NCBI RefSeq assembly: GCF_004341845.1
Contig: NZ_SLVB01000004.1
Coordinates: forward strand, 124,001-188,000
DNA length: 64,000 nt
Direction: 5' to 3'
DNA from: Novosphingobium sp. PhB165
Lineage (GTDB): Bacteria; Pseudomonadota; Alphaproteobacteria; Sphingomonadales; Sphingomonadaceae
Shown here one piece after another: positions 1 to 9,383 of the stretch (its first letter is position 1; every line of letters starts with the position of its first letter). The notes under the pieces are model-generated. The model did not search any database, had not been told where the DNA came from, and saw only the letters and a program-made list of their open reading frames with translations. The position numbers and the translations under genes were made by a program.

Positions 1-235
1 ACCCCATCGGATTGCCATCGGCATCGATTTCGCCGCGATCGAATTTGGCGCGCTTGTCCTTGTCGGAAAGCAGGTCATAGGCCGAGGTTACTTCCGAGAA
101 GCGGTCGGCGGCCTTGGGATTGTCCTTGTTGGTATCGGGATGGAGTTCCTTCGCCAGCTTGCGATAGGCGGATTTGATCTCCTTCTCGCTGGCCGTGCGC
201 GATATGCCAAGGGTGGAATAAGGGTCTGCTGCCAT
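1..235 (-). CDS. J-domain (DnaJ-like) protein, N-terminal part only
   Basis: The first 78 residues of a J-domain co-chaperone are visible; the rest lies beyond the left edge of the window. The start is ATG at 235-233 and the protein opens MAADPYSTLGISRTASEKEI. Residues about 5-70 form a complete J domain: helix II (SAYRKLAKELHPD), the HPD tripeptide that stimulates the DnaK ATPase, and helices III/IV (FSEVTSAYDLLSDKDKRAKFD). The visible part continues into GEIDADGNPMG, which resembles the start of the Gly/Phe-type linker of CbpA/DnaJ-class proteins. It is divergent from pdxH across about 220 bp. Whether it is DnaJ or a CbpA-like paralogue cannot be decided from the fragment; zinc-finger repeats, if present, would be outside. 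Confidence 0.93.
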   Translation of the reverse strand, partial: MAADPYSTLGISRTASEKEIKSAYRKLAKELHPDTNKDNPKAADRFSEVTSAYDLLSDKDKRAKFDRGEIDADGNPMG

Positions 236-456
236 AGTCCCCTAGCTAGGATCGCGCGCGCCGCTCGGCAAGCGATGCTTTCCTAGTTCCCCCCGCATCG
301 GTATGGCGCAGCCATGTCCTTCCCCCCGAACGGGATTTGCCGGTTTGTCGCGGCGATCCGGATGCGGTGCAGTCGGGGAATGTGGCGAACCGGGCGATTT
401 CTGTCCCGGTACCGTGTAAACTGTGCCCTTGGGCACCCAATTCGCAGGAACCCGAC

Positions 457-1074
457 ATGGAAGCTGAACAAGCGCGCGAGGTCATTCCCCACGGCGATCC
501 CATCGCGCTGTTCCAGGCCTGGTACGATGAGGCCCGCGAGAGCGAACCCAACGATTCGAACGCCATGGCGCTCGCCACCGCGACTCCCGACGGCGTGCCT
601 TCCGCGCGGATGGTGCTGCTGAAAGACTACGGTCCTGACGGCTTCGTGTTCTACACCAACGGGCACAGCCGCAAGGGGCACGAAATCGCGGATAATCCGC
701 ATGTCGCGCTGTTGTTCCACTGGAAGAGCCTGCGCCGCCAGATCCGTATCGAGGGCGTGCTCTCACCCGTCACCGACGCCGAGGCGGATGCCTATTTCCA
801 CTCCCGCGCCCGCGATTCGCAGATCGGCGCGGTTGCCTCGGACCAGTCCGCGCCGCTCGACAGCCGCGAGACTTTCCTGGACCGCTACGAGGACGTGAAG
901 GCCCGTTTCGAAGGCGGCGAGATCGAACGGCCCGCGCATTGGACCGGTTACCGCGTGGTTCCGGCCGCCATGGAATTCTGGCAGGACCGGCCCTATCGCC
1001 TTCACGAACGCCGCCGCTTCGTGCGCGACGAATCGGCCGGGGGCGGCTGGACCAGTTCGCTGCTCTATCCCTGA
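457..1074 (+). CDS. pdxH: Pyridoxamine 5'-phosphate oxidase
   Basis: FMN-dependent enzyme that oxidises pyridoxine or pyridoxamine 5'-phosphate to pyridoxal 5'-phosphate, the last step of PLP synthesis and salvage; cytoplasmic homodimer. The 205-residue length matches the family. Seen: the split-barrel FMN region with ARMVLLK (about 50-56) and FVFYTN, the segment SRKGHEIADNPHVALLFHW, and the C-terminal substrate region ending LHERRRF...LLYP. I chose ATG 457 because AGGAA lies 7 nt upstream and the protein then begins at the conserved N-terminal region; the frame stays open upstream to 337 but that extension is unlike the family. The next gene starts 10 bp after the stop, so they are probably co-transcribed. 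Confidence 0.96.
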   Translation: MEAEQAREVIPHGDPIALFQAWYDEARESEPNDSNAMALATATPDGVPSARMVLLKDYGPDGFVFYTNGHSRKGHEIADNPHVALLFHWKSLRRQIRIEGVLSPVTDAEADAYFHSRARDSQIGAVASDQSAPLDSRETFLDRYEDVKARFEGGEIERPAHWTGYRVVPAAMEFWQDRPYRLHERRRFVRDESAGGGWTSSLLYP

Positions 1075-1084
1075 CGGCCCGACC

Positions 1085-2014
1085 ATGAGCGAAAACGCCT
1101 TCCTCACCCGCAGTGCCGCTTTGGCGAGCATTGGCGCGGCCTTGATTCTGCTGGGCCTCAAGGGCTGGGCTGCCTGGACCACCGGATCGATGGCGATGCT
1201 CGGCAGTCTGGCCGACACCGCGCTCGACCTCGTGGCAAGTCTCGCGACCCTGCTGGGCGTCTGGATTGCCGCGCAGCCGGCGGATGACAAACACCGCTTC
1301 GGCCATGGCAAAGCCGAAGCGATCGCGGCTCTGTTCCAGATCGTGCTGATCTCGATTTCCGCGATCGGTATCGCCAGCCGCGCGGCCGAACGGCTGTTCA
1401 CCGGCGGCAAAGTGGAAGGCGCGGCAACCGGGATCGTGGTCTCGGCCGTCGCCGTTGTCATCACGCTCATTCTGGTGGGCTGGCAGCGCCATGTGATCCG
1501 CCGCACCGGCAGCATTGCCATCCACACCGACAGCGTCCACTACCAGTCCGACCTGATGCTCAACATCGCCGTGATCGCCGCGCTGGTGCTGGAATATAAT
1601 TTCGGGTTCGCGGGCGCCGATGCGCTGTTCGGGCTCGCCATCGCCGGCTGGCTGGGCTGGGGCGCATGGGGCGCCTCGCAGGCCGTGCTGGACCAGCTCA
1701 TGGACCACGAGTGGCCTGCCGAAAAGAAGCAGCGTTTCCTCGAAGTCCTCGCCCAGAATCCTGACATCACCGGGGTTCACGACCTCCGCACGCGCACGTC
1801 CGGGAACAAGGATTTCGTGCAGTTCCACGTCTGGGTCGATGCCCGGATGACCGTGCGGGAGGCGCACAAGGTCATGGATGCGATCGAGGATCGGCTCCAC
1901 GCCGTGTTCCCCGATCTGGAGATCATCATCCATCCCGATCCCGAAGGGCTGGTCGATGAAGTGGGCCCGGCGGGCAAGGACGTGTTGCCGCCGATCCGGG
2001 TGACGATGGACTGA
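1085..2014 (+). CDS. Cation diffusion facilitator (FieF-like) metal efflux transporter
   Basis: Inner-membrane proton-coupled exporter of divalent metals (Zn, Fe, Cd class). The 309 residues give about six transmembrane helices in the first 200 residues and a cytoplasmic C-terminal domain. The metal-site pattern of FieF/YiiP is visible: D43xxxD47 in TM2 (DTALD) and H152xxxD156 in TM5 (HYQSD). FGHGKAEA between TM2 and TM3 is the usual family signature. The C-terminal domain carries FVQFHVWVDARM and HAVFPDLEIIIHPDP, with the His/Asp residues of the regulatory metal sites. It follows pdxH after 10 bp. Exact metal specificity cannot be read from the sequence. Confidence 0.93.
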   Translation: MSENAFLTRSAALASIGAALILLGLKGWAAWTTGSMAMLGSLADTALDLVASLATLLGVWIAAQPADDKHRFGHGKAEAIAALFQIVLISISAIGIASRAAERLFTGGKVEGAATGIVVSAVAVVITLILVGWQRHVIRRTGSIAIHTDSVHYQSDLMLNIAVIAALVLEYNFGFAGADALFGLAIAGWLGWGAWGASQAVLDQLMDHEWPAEKKQRFLEVLAQNPDITGVHDLRTRTSGNKDFVQFHVWVDARMTVREAHKVMDAIEDRLHAVFPDLEIIIHPDPEGLVDEVGPAGKDVLPPIRVTMD

Positions 2015-2027
2015 GTGGAAGGGGGCA

Positions 2028-2051
2028 GCCCGCGCGTCCGCCTGCGCGGGC
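2028..2051. terminator. Convergent GC-rich hairpin, possible terminator
   Basis: GCCCGCGC at 2028-2035 pairs with GCGCGGGC at 2044-2051 around an 8-nt loop. It lies between the convergent ends of the metal transporter and the TPR-sulfotransferase. There is no U-run, so intrinsic termination is uncertain. Confidence 0.35.
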
Positions 2052-2077
2052 CAGTCGGCGAGTACGCTCGCTGTCCG

Positions 2078-4222
2078 TTACCGATCACCCTCGATCGCGC
2101 CGATCAGCGGAGCAAGCCCCGGCCCATACCGCCGCCAGCGCTCCAGCGCGGAGGTGTAGATCGGCTTGCGAACTTGCGCCACGCTGGCGGTCTTCACCGG
2201 CCGCCGCGATTCGTGAAATGCCAGGCAGGCGTCGTCCCATTCCAGGCCAAGGAAGGAGACGATCTCCCGCGCGGTCTCCTCGGTGTGGGCAACAACATCC
2301 TCGTACTGAACCGCCATCATCACCCCGGCAGGCAAGACCTCCTGCCAATGATCCATCAGGTCTTCGTACATTCGGTAATAGCGCCCCAGTTCGGCAAGGT
2401 CGTAACTGTGCGGCATGTCGTCCTTGAACAGCTTGGTGAAAGCCGAAAGACACGTATCCACCGGATTACGGCGCGTGTTGATGAACCGGGCGTTCGGGAA
2501 CAACACATGGATCAGGCCGACAAAGTAGTAATTGGTCAGCAGCTTGTCGGAAATCCGCAGAGCGTTTTCCACATTGGCACCCGCCATCTCCAGATAACGG
2601 GATGCCATGCCTGCCAAGTGTGCCTCGCTCAATTCGCCCATGATCTGCGGATAATGCGACAGTGACGGGAACCGGTCGCGCAATCCGTGCAGCACACGGT
2701 TGAGGTGCTTGACCTCTCCGGCGCCGAAGACATCGGGGTGGGCGGACAGGATCTGCTCAACCAGCGTCGAGCCCGAGCGCGGCATACCCACGATGAAGAT
2801 GGGCCTTTCCGAAGGGTTGCCGGCGAAGGTCGTTTCGCGAAAGAATTCCTTGCTGAAGGTCGCCTTGATATCGGCGAAAAACTGCGCCGTGTCGGTCTCG
2901 ACATAATTCAGGACAGAGCGCTTGATGCGTCCCCCGCGAATGTAATGATCGAGTGCCTGTTCCGGCTCGCCCGTGTCGTCGAGCGCTTTGGCATAGGCAT
3001 AGTGCAGCGGCAGGATATGCGCACCCGACGAATCGGTTTCCTTTTCCATCTGCTCGCTGAGTGCGGCGAACAGTTCGGGTTCGCGTGAAAAGTCGACGAG
3101 GTCGTTGAGATTCGCGTAGGCGCCGTAAAGCGCCGGATTGAGCCGTACCGCTTCGAGGAGTTGCTTCCGCGCCTCGTCCAGACGCCCGACCGATTTCAGA
3201 GCGACGCCATGGAAGTTGCGTGCCTCGGCATCCTCGGGGTCGAGTTCGACCGCCTTCGCGGCCCACTCGACCGCCTCATCGAAGCGGTCGATATCGTGCA
3301 TGACGGACGCGAGCGCGGCGTGAGCCGGGCTGCTTGCCGGATCATCCTCCAGCACCATCCGGCAAGCCTGTTCGGCTGCGGCCGGATTGCCGCGCTGTGT
3401 CTGGATGCGCGCCGCGAGAAGCAGCGCCTTTGCCGAGCGCGGGGAGATCTTCAGGATCTCCGACAGTTCGCGCAGAGCCTCCAGATCATCGCCATCGGTA
3501 TGAAGTATGGTGGCCAGATTCTGTCGCGCATCGAGATAGTCCGGCTTTTGCTGAATGGCCTTGCGCAGGGCATGCGCGGCCTGTTCATTCTTGCCGTCTT
3601 CCCGGAGGAGCGTGCCGAGATTGTTGTAGACTTCGGGATAGTTTTCGCGAAGCGCCAATGCCCGCTCGTAAGACCCGCGCGCTTCCGCGCACTGATCGGT
3701 CAAGCGCAGGGCGTTGCCGAGGTTGTTATAAGCCTCCGCGAAGTTCGGATCGATCAGCAGCGCATCCCGGTAACACGCGATCGCCGCCTCGAACTCCTTC
3801 TGCTCGTACCGTGCGATCCCCAGGTTGTTCAGCGCCTGGGCATTGCGCGGATCCAGCCGGACGGCTTCGGTCAATGCGGGCAGTGCCCCCGTCAGATCGC
3901 CGGACGTACGCAAAATTTCGCCCAGGTTCGCATGATAGTTGGCCACGAGCGGGCGAAGCGCAATGGCCTGCCGCAGGCTGGCGATTCCGTCGCGGGCCTG
4001 CCCCAAGGCGGCCAGGGATACGCCGAGGATATTGTGCGCGTCGGCCACTACCGGCTTCTGGTCAATGATCTGCCGACAAGCATTCACCGCCTGCCGATAC
4101 CGTCCGCGAGAATAGAATTCTCCAGCGAGTTCGATGGCCCCCTCCTCGCTCAGCGAGGCACTGCCGTGCTGCACTCTGGCCATCAGGTCTTCAGTGACTT
4201 CCGGGCTCTTGACCGCACGCAT
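2078..4222 (-). CDS. TPR-repeat sulfotransferase
   Basis: A 714-residue two-part protein with no signal peptide, so probably cytoplasmic. Residues about 25-430 are around eleven tetratricopeptide repeats (for example NAQALNNLGIARYEQKEFEA, AEAYNNLGNALRLTDQ). Residues about 470-700 are a PAPS-dependent sulfotransferase: the 5'-phosphosulfate loop RPIFIVGMPRSGSTLVEQ (473-490) and the 3'-phosphate segment RFINTRRNPVDTCLSAF (579-595). The TPR array before a sulfotransferase suggests a protein or large-glycan acceptor, as in O-GlcNAc transferase, where TPRs select protein substrates; this is inference. Its start is 109 bp downstream of the end of the giant autotransporter on the same strand, with an intrinsic terminator between them. 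Acceptor unknown. Confidence 0.92.
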   Translation of the reverse strand: MRAVKSPEVTEDLMARVQHGSASLSEEGAIELAGEFYSRGRYRQAVNACRQIIDQKPVVADAHNILGVSLAALGQARDGIASLRQAIALRPLVANYHANLGEILRTSGDLTGALPALTEAVRLDPRNAQALNNLGIARYEQKEFEAAIACYRDALLIDPNFAEAYNNLGNALRLTDQCAEARGSYERALALRENYPEVYNNLGTLLREDGKNEQAAHALRKAIQQKPDYLDARQNLATILHTDGDDLEALRELSEILKISPRSAKALLLAARIQTQRGNPAAAEQACRMVLEDDPASSPAHAALASVMHDIDRFDEAVEWAAKAVELDPEDAEARNFHGVALKSVGRLDEARKQLLEAVRLNPALYGAYANLNDLVDFSREPELFAALSEQMEKETDSSGAHILPLHYAYAKALDDTGEPEQALDHYIRGGRIKRSVLNYVETDTAQFFADIKATFSKEFFRETTFAGNPSERPIFIVGMPRSGSTLVEQILSAHPDVFGAGEVKHLNRVLHGLRDRFPSLSHYPQIMGELSEAHLAGMASRYLEMAGANVENALRISDKLLTNYYFVGLIHVLFPNARFINTRRNPVDTCLSAFTKLFKDDMPHSYDLAELGRYYRMYEDLMDHWQEVLPAGVMMAVQYEDVVAHTEETAREIVSFLGLEWDDACLAFHESRRPVKTASVAQVRKPIYTSALERWRRYGPGLAPLIGAIEGDR

Positions 4223-4264
4223 CCTACCAAAAACTCCAGCCGAAATGTTTTTACGAATGATTTT

Positions 4265-4305
4265 ATAAAAAAGCGGAGGGAGGCACGCGGCCTCCCTCCT
4301 TTTTT
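4265..4305 (-). terminator. Intrinsic terminator of the autotransporter gene
   Basis: A perfect 10-bp stem (4275-4284 with 4290-4299, arms GGAGGGAGGC/GCCTCCCTCC) with a 5-nt loop. It is flanked by A-runs and T-runs on both sides, so it can act in both directions. The autotransporter (stop at 4332) reads into it, and the sulfotransferase starts 43 bp further on. Confidence 0.9.
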
Positions 4306-4331
4306 ACCTTCAGATCAAGAATTGATAGACA

Positions 4332-7300
4332 TCAGAACTTGAACTTGACTTCCACGCCGCCAGCATTGCTCTGCGCCGTGCCGCTGAAGCGGCCCTGGTA
4401 GCCGACACGAAGGTCAACCGAGCTGGACAGCTTGCCGGAGACCGACACGCCGACCATCGCGGTATCCCGCTTGTCGAGCGGCGAGACAACCGTGAAGTCG
4501 CTGCCGGGTGCGATGTCGAACGCGGCGTCGATCGCAGCGGTGCGGCCGCCGAACTGGTGGCGCCAGCCGAGATCGAGCTGCGGAACGATGCCGCCGAACG
4601 AACCCGCCCACTTGGCTCCCAGAACCGTGGCAGCACGATTGTGGTTGCTGCCGGAGACGTCGAGATTGGCCGCGTCCACGCCGGTTTCCGTGAAGCTCTT
4701 CAGCTTCGCGGCAGTGTATTCGACCAAGGCATAAGGTGCGACAGTCGAGACCTTGCCCAGTTCGAAACGGTATCCCGCTTCACCGCTGAGAGCCCAGATG
4801 TTCGCATCCGGCTTGCTCTTTATCATACCCGACATCGTGCCGATCACGATCAAACGACGCGCGTCTGCCGTGAGATCGGTGTAGCTGACTGCACCCTTCA
4901 CGTAGAACTGGCCGGGATCGTAAGCACCGTAAGCGCCGACCTGGAAGCCGTGGCTATCGACACGGCCGCCGAAACGATTGTCGACCCGGTCGACATTCAG
5001 GTCATGCTTTACGTACGCAGCACCCACGCCGAGTACGGTATTGGCGCCGGCGTTGAAGTCCGCGCCGAGTGCCATGTACCAGTCATCGGCATTGTAACCA
5101 CGGGCGTTGACGTCACCGTCCATGGAGACGCGGCCGTAGTTCGTCTGGCCCCAGATCCGGCCCGTGCCTTCGGCGCGGCAAGTCTTGCGGTCCTCGGCAG
5201 TTGCGGCACAATCACCAGCTTGGGAAAGTAGGCTGTTGAAGCGGCTGCCAACACCCGTGAGCGATTGTAGATACGTGGCGTACTGTGAACCCGAAAGCTG
5301 TTCGAGCGCTGCCGAGTAATCGGCGGCGTCCAGGGTGAACAGATTGCCGAGCAGGGTGGCGAAGGCGCCGGTCGAAGTGGGATTGTAGACGTTTTCGATC
5401 CCGTTACCGACCGCGGCTTCGTTGGTGGTCAGCCCCGCAACCGCGCCGAATGCGACACGGGTGAGCGTCAAGTCGACGTTGTCGCCGCCATCATAGCTTG
5501 CGGCGATCTTGAGCAGCGGCGAACCACCTGCCACGACAACCGAACCGAACTTGCCGGTCAGCACGTTCGCATCGATCACGTCGTTGAAGCTTACGGTGTT
5601 GGCGTAGAGACCGTTCGCGGTGGTGGGACGTACTTCCAGTACGGCACCGGCGATGTTCGCGGTTTGCGCCACGATGCCGACCCCGGACGTCGCGCCCGAA
5701 GCGAGTTCAGGCAGTTGGATTGCAAGCTTGCCGCCGGCAGCAATGTTCAGGCTGTCGACGTAGACCTTTGCCGGTCCATCATACGACGGGTTCGCGCTCG
5801 GGTTGTTCACCAGATAGAGCGCGCCACCGTTCGCGATGTTGAGCTGGCCTTCCAGAGCACCACTTGGATTGACCACACCGTCGAACGCCGTCTCGCCACC
5901 AGAGACATTGATCACGTCGTCTGCCGAAAGAGCGATGTTGCCGTAGATCGAGCCCTTGCCGGTCAGGTTGATCTCAACCGGATTGGCCGCCTGGGTGGTG
6001 TCGATTGCCAGCCCATGCGTGAACGTCGTCCCACCATCAACGCTCTGGCGCGCGACGATCACGCCGCCGTTGTTGTTGATTATGAGAGGCTCGCTCGCGA
6101 CCGAGGCTGGAACTGTCGAAGCGCTGGCTGAGGCCACCGACGCCAGGGCCATGCTTGCGCCTCCGGTCACCTGGATCGCAGCGGCTGACGCCAGACCGCC
6201 ATTGGTGATTGCCGAAACGTTGATGGTTCCGGAGTTGGTGACCTTGGCAGTGTTGGCTCCCGACTGCATCGAAATGCCGACGGCGCTGGCAGTGCTGCTG
6301 CCTTCCGCCGATGCCTGTGCGGCAACGGTGAACTTGCCGGAGTTGGTGATGTTCCCGGTGATTTCCGACGCAGAGATAGAGGCACCGACGGCGTTCGCAA
6401 AACCGGTGTCCGATCCCTGAGCGGAGACGCTGACGTTGAAGGTCCCGTTGTTCGAGAAGTTCGCGTCAAAGGCGTTGTCTGTGCCGTTGCCGTAGGCCGA
6501 ATAGCCATAGGCTTGGGCGATGGCGTTGTTGGATGCAGCCGCAATGGTCGCGACCTTGATCGTACCGCTATTGGCGAAGCCGGCCGCACCGTTGTTGTAG
6601 TCGAACCCTTGGACAACGCCGTAAGCGAGGGCAGTGGCGACGCCGTTGTCCTCTCCTGCCGCGTTCGCATTGGCTCCCACGTCGAGAGTGCCCGCGTTGG
6701 TGAACTGGAGCGAAGCTACCGCGTCCGTTCCATTGGCTTCTGCCCTCTGGCTGACGCCGCCGACAAATGCATTGACGCCGACATCATTGCCTTCGCCCGA
6801 AGCGGAGGAGGCGACGTGGATCGTCTTGCCTGCCGCATTGGTCAGCGTTGCCGAGGCATTGCCGTCATAGCTATGGACGTCCTGGGACAGGGCGATGCCG
6901 ATTGCCTGGACCGATGCTGCGCCGACGCCGACGAATCCGCCGTTCATGGAAACGTCGATCGTTCCCGTATTGGCCAAGTTCGCGCTTGCGGTCGCACCTC
7001 TGGCGTCCTGAGATACCGCCGCTTCGGAGGAACTCGCGTAGGAGCGCCCCGCATAGACTTGCGCCGTTCCGCCCTCGCCTGCGCTTGCAGTCAAGAGATT
7101 CGCGTCCGCAGAGAAGGCAATCGTTCCCGAATTCTTCAGGGTAACCGAGGCGTCCCCGACATTCGAGTAGGCCTCTTGGTAGAGAGCACTACCGAGGTAA
7201 GCTGTGGCGCTGGTATTGCTTCCGCCTCCAGCGGCATCGGCAGTGGCCGCAGCCTCGAACGAGAGCAGTCCGGCGTTGCTCAATTGCGCGCTGGCATTGC

Positions 7301-9383
7301 CCTCGTTTGCGTCCGCCCATTGGGCCACGCCCGCGCCGATGTACGACGAGGCTTGTGCATAATCGCTTGTGCCGGTCGCGGTCGCTTCGGCCTTCAACGA
7401 AATGCTGCCGGACGATGCATTGGTGAGCGCGACGGCGGCATCGCCGTTCGATGCACTGCTCGAACTGCCGGCATAGGCATTCTGATAGATGCCGTTGAAG
7501 CCTGCCTGCGCGGTGGCCTGGCTGCCGGTGGCAACGGCCGCGGCGTTCGAAGTGATCGAGCCGCTGTTGTCGAGCACTACGCTTGCCGTGCCGCTACCAT
7601 ACACATCGGCGTTCTGGTTGATTAGCGACCACAGATTTGAATTGGAGTTTGCTTCACCTGTGCCGCTAAGCGCCGTCGCATTCGTCGAGAAAGCGACCGC
7701 CCCCTGGTTGGAGAGCGAAATCTCTGCGTTGCCACCGTAGGTGTAGGCGCGCTGGCCAAGTTCCGTGTCGCCATATGCATTGGCGAACGCGTTATCGCTC
7801 TCGGCCTTGGCGTCCGCCGTGAAATCAACGGCGATCGAACCCTTGCTGGAATTGATAAGGGTTGCCTGGGCATTGCCGGCTCCGTTGGCTTCGGCAGACT
7901 GGTAAAACAGCGTATTGGCCGCAGCAGTGGCGATTGCTTGATAGGTACCCGCGGCGCCGGCGGAGAGCGAGATGCCCAGATCGCCTGCATTGGTCAGGTC
8001 GACGGTGGCATCGCCATCGCCATAGACATACGCGTCCTGTCGAAACGCGTTGTCGATCCGGGCATTGGTTCTGGCGTCTTCAGCAGCCGTATCAGCGACA
8101 GCCGAAATTGTCAGCGTGCCGGTGTTGGCCAGCGAAACAGAGGCGTCGGCTCCATTGCCACGGGCTTGCTGGTAGATACCATCGGCATAAGCGTTGGCAT
8201 ACGCCGAACTGCTGGCGGCGGTAGCAGCGGCATTGGCGGCAATCGAGATGCTGCCGGCATTGGTGATCGCGGCACTGGCCGAACCACCAGCATCCGTTGC
8301 ACTTGCGTACTGGTAGATACCATCGGCATAAGCGTTGGCATACGCCGAACTGCTGGCGGCGGTAGCAGCGGCATTGGCGGCAATCGAGATGCTGCCGTCA
8401 TTGGTGATTGCGACGCTGGCCGAGCCGCCGGCATCCGCAGCGGAGGCATTCTGGTAGACAGCCGAACCGATTCCTGCCTCTGCTCGGGCCGAACTTCCGC
8501 TGGCAGTCGCCTGCGCGCCGATGGTGAGTATGCCGCTCGCCGAATTGGCAAGCGTCACTGACCCAAGCGAGCCGCCGTCTGCGACCTGGCTTACGTTGCT
8601 GTAAGCATGGGCATTTGCCTCAGCATATCCACTCGCCTCAGCGGTCGCGACCGAGCGGATGTCGAACGTTCCGCTGTTTTCGAGCCCGACCGTCGCGCTC
8701 TCGCCGTTGGCCACCTGATAGCTTCCGCGATCGATGTTCGCATTGGCGTAGACATCGCTCGACGTCGAAACGGCCGTGGCAACCGAACCGATCTGAAAAG
8801 TTCCTGAGTTGGTGACAGCCGCCGCTGCATCCTGCCCCGAAACCTGCTGGTTGAAGCCGCGGTCGATGTGGGCGTAGGCATCGGCAGTGTCGGTGGCTGT
8901 AGCGGAAGCCTGCGCACCAATGCCAAGCGTGCCGGAATTCGTCAGGCTTGCCGAGGCTGCGGAGTTGCCGGTTGCCTGTTGATCGATGCCGGTCGCGATG
9001 TAGGCCTGCGCCCCTGCAGCAGTTGCGCTTTCCGAAGAAACGGCGACAGCTTTGGCGGCAGTCTGGGCCGACCCGCTGTTGGTAAGCGTGATCTGGGCAT
9101 TGCCGAAAGGCGCGGCCGTCCCGGTCGCAGTGCCGACCTGGCTGATGGAGCCGTTCGCGACGGTGGTGACGTTTGCGGATACGTTGCCGGAGCCGGAGAG
9201 GTCCTCGCCGAAGACCGTATCATCGCCGACATTGCTGATGACCAGCGTTGATTGAACATCGGCCCCCGTGACCGACTGGCTAACGCCGGGCGTTCCCGGA
9301 GCCACCGCAAAGGCGGGTGCCGAAAGCACAATCGCCAGCGCCGAGACGCTCGCCGCGAGCGCCACGCGTGAATTACTACTCAT
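4332..9383 (-). CDS. Giant repeat-rich autotransporter (type Va, beta-barrel C-terminus)
   Basis: A 1683-residue surface or secreted protein. The Sec signal peptide is at about 1-26 (cleavage after APAFA). The passenger (about 30-1390) is built of degenerate units of 40-60 residues with the pattern [VL]TNSGT-[IL]-I-A-x-A-x-A...AxAx-IxxGIYQ, rich in Ala, Ser, Asn, Gly and Tyr, as expected for a beta-helix stalk. Two neighbouring units are almost identical at DNA level. The C-terminal 290 residues are an autotransporter barrel beginning near GRIWGQTNYGRVSMDG and ending in the terminal aromatic strand GGVEVKFKF. CAATAEDRKTC just before the barrel could form a disulfide. The start ATG has GGAG 7 nt upstream. 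No protease or adhesin motif is recognised in the passenger. The TPR-sulfotransferase follows downstream. Confidence 0.95.
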   Translation of the reverse strand: MSSNSRVALAASVSALAIVLSAPAFAVAPGTPGVSQSVTGADVQSTLVISNVGDDTVFGEDLSGSGNVSANVTTVANGSISQVGTATGTAAPFGNAQITLTNSGSAQTAAKAVAVSSESATAAGAQAYIATGIDQQATGNSAASASLTNSGTLGIGAQASATATDTADAYAHIDRGFNQQVSGQDAAAAVTNSGTFQIGSVATAVSTSSDVYANANIDRGSYQVANGESATVGLENSGTFDIRSVATAEASGYAEANAHAYSNVSQVADGGSLGSVTLANSASGILTIGAQATASGSSARAEAGIGSAVYQNASAADAGGSASVAITNDGSISIAANAAATAASSSAYANAYADGIYQYASATDAGGSASAAITNAGSISIAANAAATAASSSAYANAYADGIYQQARGNGADASVSLANTGTLTISAVADTAAEDARTNARIDNAFRQDAYVYGDGDATVDLTNAGDLGISLSAGAAGTYQAIATAAANTLFYQSAEANGAGNAQATLINSSKGSIAVDFTADAKAESDNAFANAYGDTELGQRAYTYGGNAEISLSNQGAVAFSTNATALSGTGEANSNSNLWSLINQNADVYGSGTASVVLDNSGSITSNAAAVATGSQATAQAGFNGIYQNAYAGSSSSASNGDAAVALTNASSGSISLKAEATATGTSDYAQASSYIGAGVAQWADANEGNASAQLSNAGLLSFEAAATADAAGGGSNTSATAYLGSALYQEAYSNVGDASVTLKNSGTIAFSADANLLTASAGEGGTAQVYAGRSYASSSEAAVSQDARGATASANLANTGTIDVSMNGGFVGVGAASVQAIGIALSQDVHSYDGNASATLTNAAGKTIHVASSASGEGNDVGVNAFVGGVSQRAEANGTDAVASLQFTNAGTLDVGANANAAGEDNGVATALAYGVVQGFDYNNGAAGFANSGTIKVATIAAASNNAIAQAYGYSAYGNGTDNAFDANFSNNGTFNVSVSAQGSDTGFANAVGASISASEITGNITNSGKFTVAAQASAEGSSTASAVGISMQSGANTAKVTNSGTINVSAITNGGLASAAAIQVTGGASMALASVASASASTVPASVASEPLIINNNGGVIVARQSVDGGTTFTHGLAIDTTQAANPVEINLTGKGSIYGNIALSADDVINVSGGETAFDGVVNPSGALEGQLNIANGGALYLVNNPSANPSYDGPAKVYVDSLNIAAGGKLAIQLPELASGATSGVGIVAQTANIAGAVLEVRPTTANGLYANTVSFNDVIDANVLTGKFGSVVVAGGSPLLKIAASYDGGDNVDLTLTRVAFGAVAGLTTNEAAVGNGIENVYNPTSTGAFATLLGNLFTLDAADYSAALEQLSGSQYATYLQSLTGVGSRFNSLLSQAGDCAATAEDRKTCRAEGTGRIWGQTNYGRVSMDGDVNARGYNADDWYMALGADFNAGANTVLGVGAAYVKHDLNVDRVDNRFGGRVDSHGFQVGAYGAYDPGQFYVKGAVSYTDLTADARRLIVIGTMSGMIKSKPDANIWALSGEAGYRFELGKVSTVAPYALVEYTAAKLKSFTETGVDAANLDVSGSNHNRAATVLGAKWAGSFGGIVPQLDLGWRHQFGGRTAAIDAAFDIAPGSDFTVVSPLDKRDTAMVGVSVSGKLSSSVDLRVGYQGRFSGTAQSNAGGVEVKFKF
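8170..8408. repeat. Recent 141-bp tandem duplication inside the autotransporter passenger
   Basis: The 87 nt at 8170-8256 are repeated exactly at 8311-8397, and identity continues for about 11 nt after one mismatch (8257/8398). The 141-bp offset is 47 codons, so the frame is preserved. The neighbouring repeats have diverged much more, so this pair is young. Confidence 0.9.

Noticed and set aside
241..250. CCTAGCTAGG palindrome upstream of the DnaJ-like gene
   Set aside because: Ten bp, single copy, no second half or promoter element to support an operator.
7000..9300. Repeated blocks inside the autotransporter as a CRISPR-like array
   Set aside because: Repeats are in-frame coding units of a beta-helix passenger with diverged sequence, not short identical repeats with unique spacers.
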